Assembly (NCBI GenBank): GCA_937870605.1
Contig: CALMZW010000205.1
Location: 1-5,850 of the forward strand
Source of the DNA: an uncultured Synergistaceae bacterium
GTDB taxonomy: Bacteria; Synergistota; Synergistia; Synergistales; Aminobacteriaceae
Reading direction: 5' to 3'
Length of the DNA: 5,850 nt
Part shown: positions 1 through 5,850 of the stretch, in pieces
How the letters are laid out: every line of letters starts with the position of its first letter
Position numbering within the stretch: position 1 is the first letter of the stretch
Made by a program: the position numbers and the translations under genes
The notes under the pieces: model-generated
Told to the model about the DNA's origin: nothing
Databases searched by the model: none
Seen by the model: only the letters and a program-made list of their open reading frames with translations

Positions 1-30
1 CGGATCCCTGTTTTTCTCCACCGTTATTTC

Positions 31-38
31 GAGAGGGG
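31..38 (+). promoter_or_regulatory. Ribosome binding site of the C69 dipeptidase
   Basis: GAGAGGGG lies 8 bases before ATG 47. It overlaps the alternative GTG start at 38, which would have no upstream Shine-Dalgarno of its own, so it favours ATG 47. No promoter is recognisable in the 30 bases to its left; it probably lies outside the window. Confidence 0.5.
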
Positions 39-46
39 TGTTTTCG

Positions 47-1855
47 ATGTGGATGTTCCTGTGTCTTCTTGCCGCGGTCGCCCTGTCGGCGCGAAAGGCG
101 TTCGCGTGCAGCGGTCTCGTTCTCGGCAAAGATGTATCCCCGACGGGGCGCGTCGTCGTCGGGCACGTCGAGGACGACGGGGGGCTGATCCTCGTCCGGC
201 ACGGCGTCGTCCCCGCGCGGACGCACGCAGACGGCGCGGTGATCGTCGCAGAGGACTGCTCGGCCCGGGTTCCGCAAACTTCCGAAACGCTCGGGTTCTT
301 CTGGACCGAGGTTCGGGGCGAACGCGGCCTCTCGAACGCAGACTCGTTCGTCAATGAACGAGGCGTCTGCATCGTCACGGACAGCTGCCGCGATTCCCGC
401 CTCGACAACGAGCCGGATCTGATCCGGGGCGGAATCGAATACGCGCTCCGGCGCATCCTGGCCGAACGCGCGACATCGTCCGCGCACGGCGTCGACATCG
501 CCGTGGAGCTTCTCGACCGCTACGGCTACCGGGGGTCAGGACGGACATACATCATCGCCGACGCGAACGAGGCGTGGATGCTTCAGATCGTCATGGGACG
601 GCGTTTCTGCGCGATCCGCGTCCGCGACGACGAAGCCGCCTTCATTCCGAACCACTACACGATCCGCGCGGGCGATCTCGCGACGCACCGCTTCCGGATG
701 TCCGACGGGCTCATGGAGTACGCCCGCGCCCGCGGCTGGTGCGGTTCCGACGACGCGTCGCCGGAGCGTTTCGACTTCGCCCGGGCCTTCCAGGATCCCT
801 CCGGATGGCGGAAGGACGTCAACACCCTCCGGCACCGGCATGCACTGCGGCTTCTGACGGGACGCGAGTGGGGCGCGGACGACGACCTGCCGTTCGGCGT
901 CCGTCCCGGCCGGATCGTGAGCCGGGAAGACGTCGCGGCGATTCTCCGGACGCATTACGAAGGCACGCCCGACGACCGGCGCGTCCCGTTCGCCGGACGA
1001 TCGCCGCACTTTACGCCGCAACGCCGAATCTGCACCGGGGCCACCGTGGAAGGACTGATCGCCGAACTCGACGACCGCCCCGAACTGACGCGGCTCTTCC
1101 TGGCGCAGGGACGCCCGTGCTCGTCGCCGTTCCTCCCGCTTCACGCCGGAATCACGACCGTTCCGGAGCCGCTGCAACCGATGGACGATCCCGCCGCTGA
1201 GCTCGAGACGCACTGCGCCGCGAAGCCCGATCTCCTCGACGCGGACGGGGGCGGCCGGCAGCGCGTCAGGCGCCGCCAGACGACCGTCGATCTCAGGTGG
1301 GACGACGCGTGCGGACCGCTCGGCGAGTGGATCGTCTCGTTCGAGGCGGCCGCGGCCGCGGAGGAATCCGGCGTAAGGTCACGGGCGCGCGTCCTCTTCG
1401 ACGCCGGGAACGATTCCGAGGCGCGGGCGCTCCTGAACGAATGGGCGGCGCGCGTGACGGCCGACGCGGAACGCGGACTCGACGACGTCCTCCGCCCCTT
1501 CGCCCCCTCAGGCGCCTTCTGCGACGCCGCGTCGCTCGTCAAAGGCGACCGGTCGGGCGAACTGGCCGTGCGGTTCCCGTGCGCCGGAATGCCCGACGAA
1601 CGCTCGATCCGGATGGGGCAGGAGGGACTTCCTCACTCTCTCTGGGCCGCGCCCGTCACGGGCTCGCTGCGCTCGCTACGCTCGGACGGCGACGGCTGGA
1701 CCGTGCGTTTCCGCGTCAGGGAGCTCACGGAAGCGGCCGTTCCGTGCCTTTCCGACTTCCATCTGGGCGGCAGGGACGTCGCCGGACGGAGCTTCTCCGC
1801 GCACACGCAGCTGCGAGTCCTCCCGCCGCTGCCGGAAGAGACGCTGCCGGCGTGA
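47..1855 (+). CDS. Secreted family C69 dipeptidase (Ntn hydrolase)
   Basis: Predicted exported dipeptidase of peptidase family C69, which cleaves short peptides with an N-terminal cysteine nucleophile. From ATG 47 the product is 602 residues. A hydrophobic signal peptide (about 1-20, ending KAFA) is followed at once by Cys21 in CSGLVLGKDVS, so signal cleavage would expose the nucleophile. Family blocks follow in order: GHVEDDGG (40-46), NERGVCIVTDS (103-113), ADANEAWMLQIVMG (171-184), IPNHYTIR (200-207), the FDFARAFQDP region (242-251), HYEGTP (303-308), RRICTGATVE (326-335) and SSPFLPLHAG (359-368). Residues after about 485 look like an added beta-rich domain. ATG 47 is chosen because GAGAGGGG at 31-38 sits 8 bases upstream; GTG 38 is the alternative, and the frame stays open to the left edge, so an earlier start outside the window cannot be excluded. 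The segment before the hydrophobic core lacks basic residues, which is unusual for a signal peptide. Family call firm; substrate unknown. Confidence 0.9.
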   Translation: MWMFLCLLAAVALSARKAFACSGLVLGKDVSPTGRVVVGHVEDDGGLILVRHGVVPARTHADGAVIVAEDCSARVPQTSETLGFFWTEVRGERGLSNADSFVNERGVCIVTDSCRDSRLDNEPDLIRGGIEYALRRILAERATSSAHGVDIAVELLDRYGYRGSGRTYIIADANEAWMLQIVMGRRFCAIRVRDDEAAFIPNHYTIRAGDLATHRFRMSDGLMEYARARGWCGSDDASPERFDFARAFQDPSGWRKDVNTLRHRHALRLLTGREWGADDDLPFGVRPGRIVSREDVAAILRTHYEGTPDDRRVPFAGRSPHFTPQRRICTGATVEGLIAELDDRPELTRLFLAQGRPCSSPFLPLHAGITTVPEPLQPMDDPAAELETHCAAKPDLLDADGGGRQRVRRRQTTVDLRWDDACGPLGEWIVSFEAAAAAEESGVRSRARVLFDAGNDSEARALLNEWAARVTADAERGLDDVLRPFAPSGAFCDAASLVKGDRSGELAVRFPCAGMPDERSIRMGQEGLPHSLWAAPVTGSLRSLRSDGDGWTVRFRVRELTEAAVPCLSDFHLGGRDVAGRSFSAHTQLRVLPPLPEETLPA

Positions 1856-1870
1856 TTCCTTCCGGGAGCG

Positions 1871-1916
1871 AAAACAACGCGTGGGAGGGGAAACCGGTCG
1901 GCTTCTCCTCCCACGC
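1871..1916 (-). terminator. Intrinsic terminator between convergent genes
   Basis: A ten-base perfect inverted repeat (GCGTGGGAGG at 1879-1888, CCTCCCACGC at 1907-1916) extends inward with mostly paired bases to a small loop near 1896-1899. Read on the minus strand, the stem is followed directly by GTTGTTTT (1878-1871), a U-rich tail, so it best fits termination of the leftward flavoprotein gene ending at 1959. On the plus strand the stem is followed by TTGACC, a poor U-tract, so it may stop transcripts of the dipeptidase gene only weakly. The rest of the 1856-1958 gap shows nothing else. Confidence 0.8.
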
Positions 1917-1958
1917 TTGACCTGCTTCCCCACAGCGCCGCGCCGCCTTCGCCGTTCC

Positions 1959-3941
1959 TCAGCGAAGCGCGTTCAGCAGTATCCGCACAGCCCCGCCTCG
2001 CGTGAGCGCATCGGCGTCACGAACTCCGTCCGGCAGGGGAATGTCGCGTCCTTCGGGAATCGCGAGACGCGCAAGCAGCGCCCGGAACGAGCCGACATCG
2101 GGAAATGACGCGAAATCAGCCGTACGGCCGGGAGTGCGGAAGCGCTTCGGAAACGCCCCAGCGAGGCGTTCGGCGAAAACGCGCGTCTGTCGTCCGGTCA
2201 TCGGAAGCGACGGCGCGTACAGATCGCGCGTCATTCCGGGCAGGAGTTCGTAGAGCGTCGCGAACTGCACGGCCTTCCATTCCGCGCCTCCCTCGGGAAC
2301 GTCGGCGAACGTCTCCATCGACAGGCGGCTCCCCGCGTCGAGAAGGCGCAGCTGAACGTCCATCGGCGCAACGTCGCGGACCTCGCACCCCTTTCGTACG
2401 GCGCAGGCGGCGATCGTTCCTACGGCCTGCCCGGCGAGCATGACGGCCGGTTGCAGCCGGATCGCGCCGTTCACGAGCCGCGAGACGGAGATGTTCTTCT
2501 CTGCGGCGAGAAGGCCGTCGACCGTCTCGGGGACGAAGACGCCGAACGGCAGCTGGAAGACGCCCCGGCTCGGCTCCCATCCGTTCGGGAACGACGCGGC
2601 CGATTCGCCGAGATCATGCTCCATGAAGCGGTCGAGGTGCGCGCCGTGGATGTCCACGGGGTACTCTCCGAGCGCCATCGCGGTCGGGTAGTTTTTGAGC
2701 GCGCGTCCGTCGGCGCGGACGATGTCCGCGTTCCGCAGCGTGTCGAGTCCGACCAGCCTTCGCGATTCTCTAACGTACGGAAACGGGGGGATGTGGCGCA
2801 GCGCGGCCGCGAACGCGTCCTTCGTGACGGGCCAGACGTCCCACGCGGTCGTCGAACGGCCGCTGTACCCCTGCGAATCGTCCGCGGACCAGTCCGTCTG
2901 TCCGAGTTCCGAACGGAAATAAAGCAGGAAGCCGAGCGTCTTGAGAAGCGCCTCGCGGTCGGCGAGCTTGCGGAAAAGGCGATCCTCGAGATACCGGACC
3001 GTGAGCCCCGGAACCTCGCCGCCCCGGCCGGGCCAGTCGTTCGCCCAGTTCACGCCGGTTTTCGTGATGTTCGGCCAGGTTGACGGCGTTCCGCTGTCTG
3101 CGGGGAGCGGGTTGCCGGGATCGGGAAGGCCGCGGTAGGCGTTGTGGCTCACGACGTCGAACGGATATTTCCCGGGCCAGCGGTTCCCGTCGCGCGTCAC
3201 GACCTTGCGGAAATTCGGGAGCATGGCATCGTACCCGGGGGGCGGCGCGGCGGCTGCGGTCGCGTCCGCCGCGGATGGGGATTCGTATTTCCGGATCACC
3301 GCGACGTAGGTGATGTCCTGGATGTTCGCGTCCATGTCGATATCCGGGGATACGGAGTTCCCTGCGCGATACCGGGCTCCGGCGAGCGGCAGCAGGTCGC
3401 CGCACTCGGTCGCGTCGACGAACACGGCGGCGCGGTATTCCGTGGGACGGAAGTCACGCACGGCGGTGACGGCGACGAGTCGTTTTCCTTCGCGCCGGGC
3501 CTGCGTCACGCGCGTTTCGGTCTCGATCGTCACGGATCCGGGAGCCGGGATCTCCCGGATCATCGACCGCAGGACATCCTGCCCGGCTGCGGGTTCGAAC
3601 GCGATCGTGTCCGGGCCCCAGTAGCACGTCGAGACGCTCCGTCCGAGCGCGGCGTACCGCGCACGGACGCGTTCCGTGAATTCGCGGTAGATCCCCGTCC
3701 GCGTCCGGCCGACGTCATCCATCGTCGAGACGGCCGCTCCGGTCATCTGCCCGCCGATCCAGTCGGACTCCTCGAGAATCGCGACGCGCATTCCGAGCCT
3801 CGCGGCCTGGATCGCCGCGGCGCACCCGCCCGCGCCGCCCCCGACGACGACGACATCGAACGAGCGGGACGGAACGCCCCCTCCCCATGCCCCGGAAACC
3901 GTCCACAGAGACAGGAACGCGCACAACAGAAATCGCCGCAT
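1959..3941 (-). CDS. Exported FAD-dependent oxidoreductase with SLH-like C-terminus
   Basis: Predicted 660-residue exported flavoprotein of the PF12831 type (FAD-dependent oxidoreductase); the substrate cannot be inferred. Seen: signal peptide MRRFLLCAFLSLWTVSGA (1-18); Rossmann dinucleotide motif VVVGGGAGG (31-39) with the acidic end of the second strand at AILEES (54-59); DWIGGQ (60-65); VFVDATECGD (173-182), the usual 'DAT..GD' block; and the C-terminal FAD-binding block LVNGAIRLQPAVMLAGQAVGT (489-509). Residues 545-600 (FADVPEGGAEWKAVQF to ERLAGAF) and 611-660 (ending ALTRGGAVRILLNAL) resemble degenerate SLH modules. The start is ATG 3941, because AGGGGG (3954-3949) is 7 bases upstream; ATG 3944, one codon earlier, has only 4 bases of spacing. 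An upstream extension to 4022 is open but would bury the signal peptide. The gene is transcribed away from the small secreted-protein operon and converges on the dipeptidase. Family call firm, tail assignment tentative. Confidence 0.9.
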   Translation of the reverse strand: MRRFLLCAFLSLWTVSGAWGGGVPSRSFDVVVVGGGAGGCAAAIQAARLGMRVAILEESDWIGGQMTGAAVSTMDDVGRTRTGIYREFTERVRARYAALGRSVSTCYWGPDTIAFEPAAGQDVLRSMIREIPAPGSVTIETETRVTQARREGKRLVAVTAVRDFRPTEYRAAVFVDATECGDLLPLAGARYRAGNSVSPDIDMDANIQDITYVAVIRKYESPSAADATAAAAPPPGYDAMLPNFRKVVTRDGNRWPGKYPFDVVSHNAYRGLPDPGNPLPADSGTPSTWPNITKTGVNWANDWPGRGGEVPGLTVRYLEDRLFRKLADREALLKTLGFLLYFRSELGQTDWSADDSQGYSGRSTTAWDVWPVTKDAFAAALRHIPPFPYVRESRRLVGLDTLRNADIVRADGRALKNYPTAMALGEYPVDIHGAHLDRFMEHDLGESAASFPNGWEPSRGVFQLPFGVFVPETVDGLLAAEKNISVSRLVNGAIRLQPAVMLAGQAVGTIAACAVRKGCEVRDVAPMDVQLRLLDAGSRLSMETFADVPEGGAEWKAVQFATLYELLPGMTRDLYAPSLPMTGRQTRVFAERLAGAFPKRFRTPGRTADFASFPDVGSFRALLARLAIPEGRDIPLPDGVRDADALTRGGAVRILLNALR

Positions 3942-3948
3942 CATATCG

Positions 3949-3954
3949 CCCCCT
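3949..3954 (-). promoter_or_regulatory. Ribosome binding site of the flavoprotein gene
   Basis: AGGGGG on the minus strand is 7 bases before ATG 3941 and 4 before ATG 3944. It decides the start near the signal peptide rather than the longer open frame beginning at 4022. Confidence 0.6.
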
Positions 3955-3972
3955 GAAAGAATACTGTCCGGA

Positions 3973-3981
3973 ATCATATCA
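3973..3981 (-). promoter_or_regulatory. Possible extended -10 promoter for the flavoprotein gene
   Basis: On the minus strand TGA followed by TATGAT (3981-3973) matches the extended -10 pattern TGnTATAAT with one mismatch. No good -35 is present at 17 bases. Transcription would begin near 3966, giving a leader of about 25 bases that contains the ribosome binding site. Plausible but unproven. Confidence 0.4.
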
Positions 3982-4036
3982 CCCGCCCCGAGGGTCCATG
4001 CGTATTCGCCAATATTTCTCAAGTTCGCGATGCTCC

Positions 4037-4065
4037 TTGAATTCCTTCCCCGGCTGCTCTACAAT
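4037..4065 (+). promoter_or_regulatory. Sigma70-like promoter for the rightward gene cluster
   Basis: TTGAAT (4037-4042) and TACAAT (4060-4065) are separated by exactly 17 bases, matching the -35 at four of six positions and the -10 at five of six. The local sequence is AT-richer than its surroundings. The start would be near 4072. That gives either a 5' UTR of about 165 bases before the secreted-protein gene or a very short leader before the small ORF at 4081. Confidence 0.6.
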
Positions 4066-4080
4066 TTTCAAAGGAAACAC

Positions 4081-4242
4081 ATGGGATTTCCGCAACCTTC
4101 GATTTTCGAATACGAAGCGTCAGGAACCGAAAGGGAGGGGGTAGGCCAAAAGATACGCCAGTCCTTTGTGGTTGCGGGATCCGTCGCTTCCGTGACGGAT
4201 AGCATGTTTCACATCATCCATAGGGAGAGTGATTGTTCATGA
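4081..4242 (+). CDS. Possible 53-residue leader ORF, ATGA-coupled to the next gene
   Basis: This is a doubtful small gene. ATG 4081 is preceded by AAAGGA (4070-4075), a good ribosome binding site 5 bases away. The frame stays open for 53 codons and its TGA (4240-4242) overlaps the ATG (4239-4241) of the secreted-protein gene as ATGA, the classic arrangement for translational coupling. The product begins MGFPQPSIFEYE, has a mildly hydrophobic stretch SFVVAGSVASV and ends HRESDCS. No domain is recognised and there is no signal peptide. Against it: third codon positions are much less GC-rich than in the flanking genes, and the predicted transcription start falls about 9 bases before the ATG, at the ribosome binding site. 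It could be a regulatory leader peptide, or chance within a structured 5' UTR. Confidence 0.3.
   Translation: MGFPQPSIFEYEASGTEREGVGQKIRQSFVVAGSVASVTDSMFHIIHRESDCS
4179..4200 (+). other. RNA hairpin in the leader region
   Basis: ATCCGTC (4179-4185) pairs perfectly with GACGGAT (4194-4200). Two further pairs, one of them G-U, leave a TTCC loop, for a stem of nine pairs. No U-tract follows, so it is not a standard terminator. It lies about 40 bases before the secreted-protein ATG and could affect translation or mRNA stability. I could not match the surrounding leader to any riboswitch class I know. Confidence 0.45.
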
Positions 4243-4607
4243 AAAAGCATCTTCTGTCGTTGTTCGTTGTCGCCGCGCTGCTTCTGACATCTACGGCCGC
4301 CTTCGCCGCGTTCGATTTCCTCGCGTTCGCCCAGAATGAGCTTCTGGGGTGCGTCCATCCTACCGCCAGCGCGGAAAAGGCCAAGGTGGAATACGAAAAG
4401 GAACCGGCCCAGGACGGCGATCTCATGAAGGCCCGCGTCAAGGTGTTCTACAAGGGCTGGACGAAGAACAACTCCATGCTCGCGGAAGTCTATTATCTGG
4501 AAAACAAGAGCGTCAAGCTCGTCCACGCGGAGATTCTCGAAGACACCGCCTCCACCGGAAACGTGGCTCCGTGCAAGTACCTCAGCAGCTGGCAGGAAGT
4601 CAAGTAA
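4239..4607 (+). CDS. Small secreted protein of unknown function, two cysteines
   Basis: A 122-residue protein I do not recognise. The N-terminus is a textbook Sec signal peptide: MKK, a hydrophobic core (4-18) and AFA before the likely cleavage after Ala23, leaving a mature protein of about 99 residues. That begins AFDFLAFAQNELLG, then becomes charged and lysine/glutamate-rich (46-75), with likely beta strands at MKARVKVFYKGW (63-74) and MLAEVYYLENKSVKLVHAEI (80-99). The only cysteines are Cys38 and Cys112, near the two ends of the mature chain, so a disulfide is possible. ATG 4239 is preferred over TTG 4233 because it starts the signal peptide directly; GGGAGAGTGA just upstream is a weak binding site, which fits translation partly coupled to the upstream small ORF. 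It is first of three close co-directional genes. Its periplasmic or extracellular location is well supported; its function is not. Confidence 0.85.
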   Translation: MKKHLLSLFVVAALLLTSTAAFAAFDFLAFAQNELLGCVHPTASAEKAKVEYEKEPAQDGDLMKARVKVFYKGWTKNNSMLAEVYYLENKSVKLVHAEILEDTASTGNVAPCKYLSSWQEVK

Positions 4608-4641
4608 CCCGTTCTCCAAGGCGGATTGAGACGACCGCTTG

Positions 4642-5400
4642 ATGTGGAAGCTGAATCCGAAGGATCTGCGGCGGCGGTTTCTGTCACTGGCGACGGTGAT
4701 TGCAGCCGCCGTTTTTCTTTCCCTGATCCTTTGGGCCGTCTATCGCGGCCTGCACCCGTTTCTTCCCGAATCGACCCGTTCGCTGCTCGCCGACCTCGGA
4801 AGCTCCAACTGGAAAGAAGGCGTTCGCCGGCTGCGGGAGGCGTTTGATTCGCTGGGAGCGGCCGGAATTCCGGCGTTCATGGGATTGCAGTGCGCCCAGG
4901 TCTTTTTCGCGCCGATTCCGGGACAGATAACGGGATTGCTGGGCGGCATGCTCTTCGGCTTTTGGAATGGACTCGCGCTCACGATGATCGGCCTGGGCGT
5001 CGGTTCCTTCCTGGCGATCGGCGCAAGCCGCCTCCTCGGCCGTCCGTTCGTCGTCCGCATGGCGGGGAACAGAGTATTCGACAAGTTTGAATACCTGATC
5101 GACGGCGGGGGGCTCTTCGGATACTTTCTGCTCTTCCTGTTGCCGGCGCTTCCGGACGACGCGATTTGTTTCGTCGCGGGGCTGTCGCGATTTCCGATCG
5201 GTCGGCTCGTCGCCGTGTGCCTTCTCGGACGCCTGCCCGGAATGGCGGTTCTGAGCCTCGTCGGCGCGAGCGTGGACGCCGGAGGCGTTGCGGCGCGCGT
5301 GGTTTTTGCGGTCGCCATGATTTGCTCCGTTCTGATCTGGCTGTATCAGGATTCTATCGAAACGTGGCACCGGACCCGTACCGGCGGTGGACGGATCTGA
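4642..5400 (+). CDS. TVP38/DedA-family (VTT domain) membrane protein
   Basis: Predicted 252-residue inner-membrane protein of the TVP38/TMEM64 branch of the DedA/VTT superfamily (PF09335 type). Characterised superfamily members move lipids or undecaprenyl phosphate across membranes; the substrate here is unknown. Seen: basic N-terminus and first membrane helix (about 13-34); a hydrophilic segment (35-72); the re-entrant signature FFAPIPGQITGLLGGMLFG (88-106) with the PIPG turn; a glycine-rich helix (110-128) ending in SRLLGRPFV (129-137); FLLPALPDDAICFVAGLSR (165-183), matching the family's 'PDD...AGL' block; and two further helices (about 187-208 and 216-235). Gln95 occupies a place where, from memory, many relatives have Glu. 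ATG 4642 is chosen over TTG 4639; neither has a good ribosome binding site, suggesting coupling to the secreted-protein gene 34 bases upstream. The PH-domain gene follows after 25 bases. Confidence 0.88.
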   Translation: MWKLNPKDLRRRFLSLATVIAAAVFLSLILWAVYRGLHPFLPESTRSLLADLGSSNWKEGVRRLREAFDSLGAAGIPAFMGLQCAQVFFAPIPGQITGLLGGMLFGFWNGLALTMIGLGVGSFLAIGASRLLGRPFVVRMAGNRVFDKFEYLIDGGGLFGYFLLFLLPALPDDAICFVAGLSRFPIGRLVAVCLLGRLPGMAVLSLVGASVDAGGVAARVVFAVAMICSVLIWLYQDSIETWHRTRTGGGRI

Positions 5401-5409
5401 TCTTGAACG

Positions 5410-5415
5410 AAAGGG
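5410..5415 (+). promoter_or_regulatory. Ribosome binding site of the PH-domain gene
   Basis: AAAGGG lies 10 bases before ATG 5426 and selects it over the in-frame GTG 5387, which lies inside the preceding gene, and over the out-of-frame ATG 5419. Confidence 0.55.
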
Positions 5416-5425
5416 TGTATGCGAC

Positions 5426-5842
5426 ATGGATTCCTTTACGGAAAAGGCAATTCGTCCCTCATGGAAGTATAGCTGGCATCTCTTCCTTCTCTGTATCCTG
5501 ATTCTGCCCCTTGTGTGGTACAAACCGGGCCTCTGGTGGCTGTGGGTCGTGCTCTTCGGACTGCTCCCGATCGGCTATGCGTTCGTCATCCGACAGTCAA
5601 CCCTGCTTACGATCAGGAACGACGAGCTCACGCTCGAAACAGGCCTTCTCTCGCGAAACTCCACCGAGGTCAAGATCCGGGACATCAAGACGATCGACGT
5701 CCAGCAGAGCCTGGTGAACCGGATGCTCGACATCGGGCGCATCAGGGTCGCGACGGCCGGAACGGAAGGATGGGAAATCAACATCGAAGGAGTCGAGGCT
5801 CCGAACGACATCCGGAACATGATCCAGAAGTTGCAGGGGTGA
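5426..5842 (+). CDS. Membrane protein with bacterial PH domain (YdbS-like)
   Basis: Predicted 138-residue inner-membrane protein with one bPH2 domain (PF03703 type, as in YdbS). Two hydrophobic helices form a hairpin (about 16-32 and 35-53, the second with WWLWVVLFGLLPIGYAFVI), followed by a cytoplasmic PH-like beta domain (56-138). The family signature is clear: LTIRNDELTLETGLLSRNSTEV (61-82), then IRDIKTIDVQQSLVNRMLDIG (84-104), then RIRVATAGTEG (105-115), and a short C-terminal helix from 127. The role of the family is poorly known. The length fits a single-domain YdbS-type protein; a partner with several PH domains (YdbT type), often adjacent, may lie past the right edge of the window but cannot be seen. 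It follows the VTT-domain gene by 25 bases and is probably co-transcribed. No terminator is visible in the last 8 bases. Confidence 0.87.
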   Translation: MDSFTEKAIRPSWKYSWHLFLLCILILPLVWYKPGLWWLWVVLFGLLPIGYAFVIRQSTLLTIRNDELTLETGLLSRNSTEVKIRDIKTIDVQQSLVNRMLDIGRIRVATAGTEGWEINIEGVEAPNDIRNMIQKLQG

Positions 5843-5850
5843 TCTCATCC

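Noticed and set aside
536..1213. Minus-strand 225-codon open frame inside the dipeptidase gene
   Set aside because: It is fully contained in a gene with many C69 family motifs, and its composition is typical of antisense GC-rich sequence.
1667..1684. Nine-base tandem repeat (CTGCGCTCG, CTACGCTCG)
   Set aside because: It is only two imperfect copies encoding Leu-Arg-Ser twice within the dipeptidase; too short to be a repeat element.
3144..3956. Plus-strand 270-codon open frame antisense to the flavoprotein gene
   Set aside because: It is rich in Arg, Gly, Asp and Pro, has no domain or signal, and mirrors a gene with clear conserved motifs; long antisense frames are expected in GC-rich coding DNA.
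4081..4238. Possible cyclic-di-GMP or other known riboswitch in the leader
   Set aside because: Short purine-rich and GGC/GCC pieces recall parts of known aptamers, but the defining conserved cores are absent.
4209..4619. Minus-strand 136-codon open frame opposite the small secreted-protein gene
   Set aside because: The plus-strand frame has a textbook signal peptide and matches the flanking operon; the antisense frame has no start signals or recognised domain.
4618..4640. Imperfect hairpin (AAGGCGG with CCGCTT) between the secreted-protein and VTT-domain genes
   Set aside because: Only about four solid pairs plus two A-T pairs with a bulge and no U-tract, so it is not a credible terminator; the genes probably read through.
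4684..5523. Minus-strand 279-codon open frame across the VTT-domain gene and the start of the PH gene
   Set aside because: Its product is a low-complexity, Arg/Gln/Glu-rich chain with no recognisable motif, and it overlaps two well-supported membrane-protein genes.

Overview
The window is GC-rich bacterial chromosome-type DNA with five confident protein genes and one doubtful small ORF. I see no tRNA, rRNA, CRISPR array, insertion sequence or phage gene. The mix suggests a peptide- or organic-acid-using diderm anaerobe: a secreted C69 dipeptidase, an exported flavoprotein with an SLH-like tail, and short secreted proteins. Synergistota would fit, but that is a guess from gene style, not a taxonomic assignment.

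Left part (1-1958): an exported family C69 dipeptidase gene reads rightward. It has a signal peptide directly before the predicted nucleophilic cysteine and a C-terminal extension. It converges on the next gene, and the gap holds a strong hairpin placed as a terminator, better suited to the leftward gene.

Middle (1959-3944): a leftward gene encodes an exported FAD-dependent oxidoreductase of the PF12831 type. Its last ~115 residues look like two degenerate SLH (surface-layer homology) modules, so it may be held in the cell envelope.

Divergent control region (3945-4238): a good sigma70-like promoter (TTGAAT, 17-base spacer, TACAAT) points right and an extended -10 points left. Just after the rightward promoter lies a 53-codon ORF with a good ribosome binding site. 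Its stop overlaps the start of the next gene as ATGA. It is either a translationally coupled leader peptide or a structured 5' UTR.

Right part (4239-5842): three rightward genes with gaps of 34 and 25 bases look like one transcription unit. They encode a small secreted two-cysteine protein of unknown function, a TVP38/DedA-family (VTT domain) membrane protein, and a two-helix membrane protein with a bacterial PH domain (YdbS-like). All act at or beyond the inner membrane, so an envelope-related role is reasonable but unproven.

The most interesting points are the coupled leader ORF, the unrecognised secreted protein it leads into, and the SLH-like tail on the flavoprotein. I do not see clear evidence of an entirely new system.
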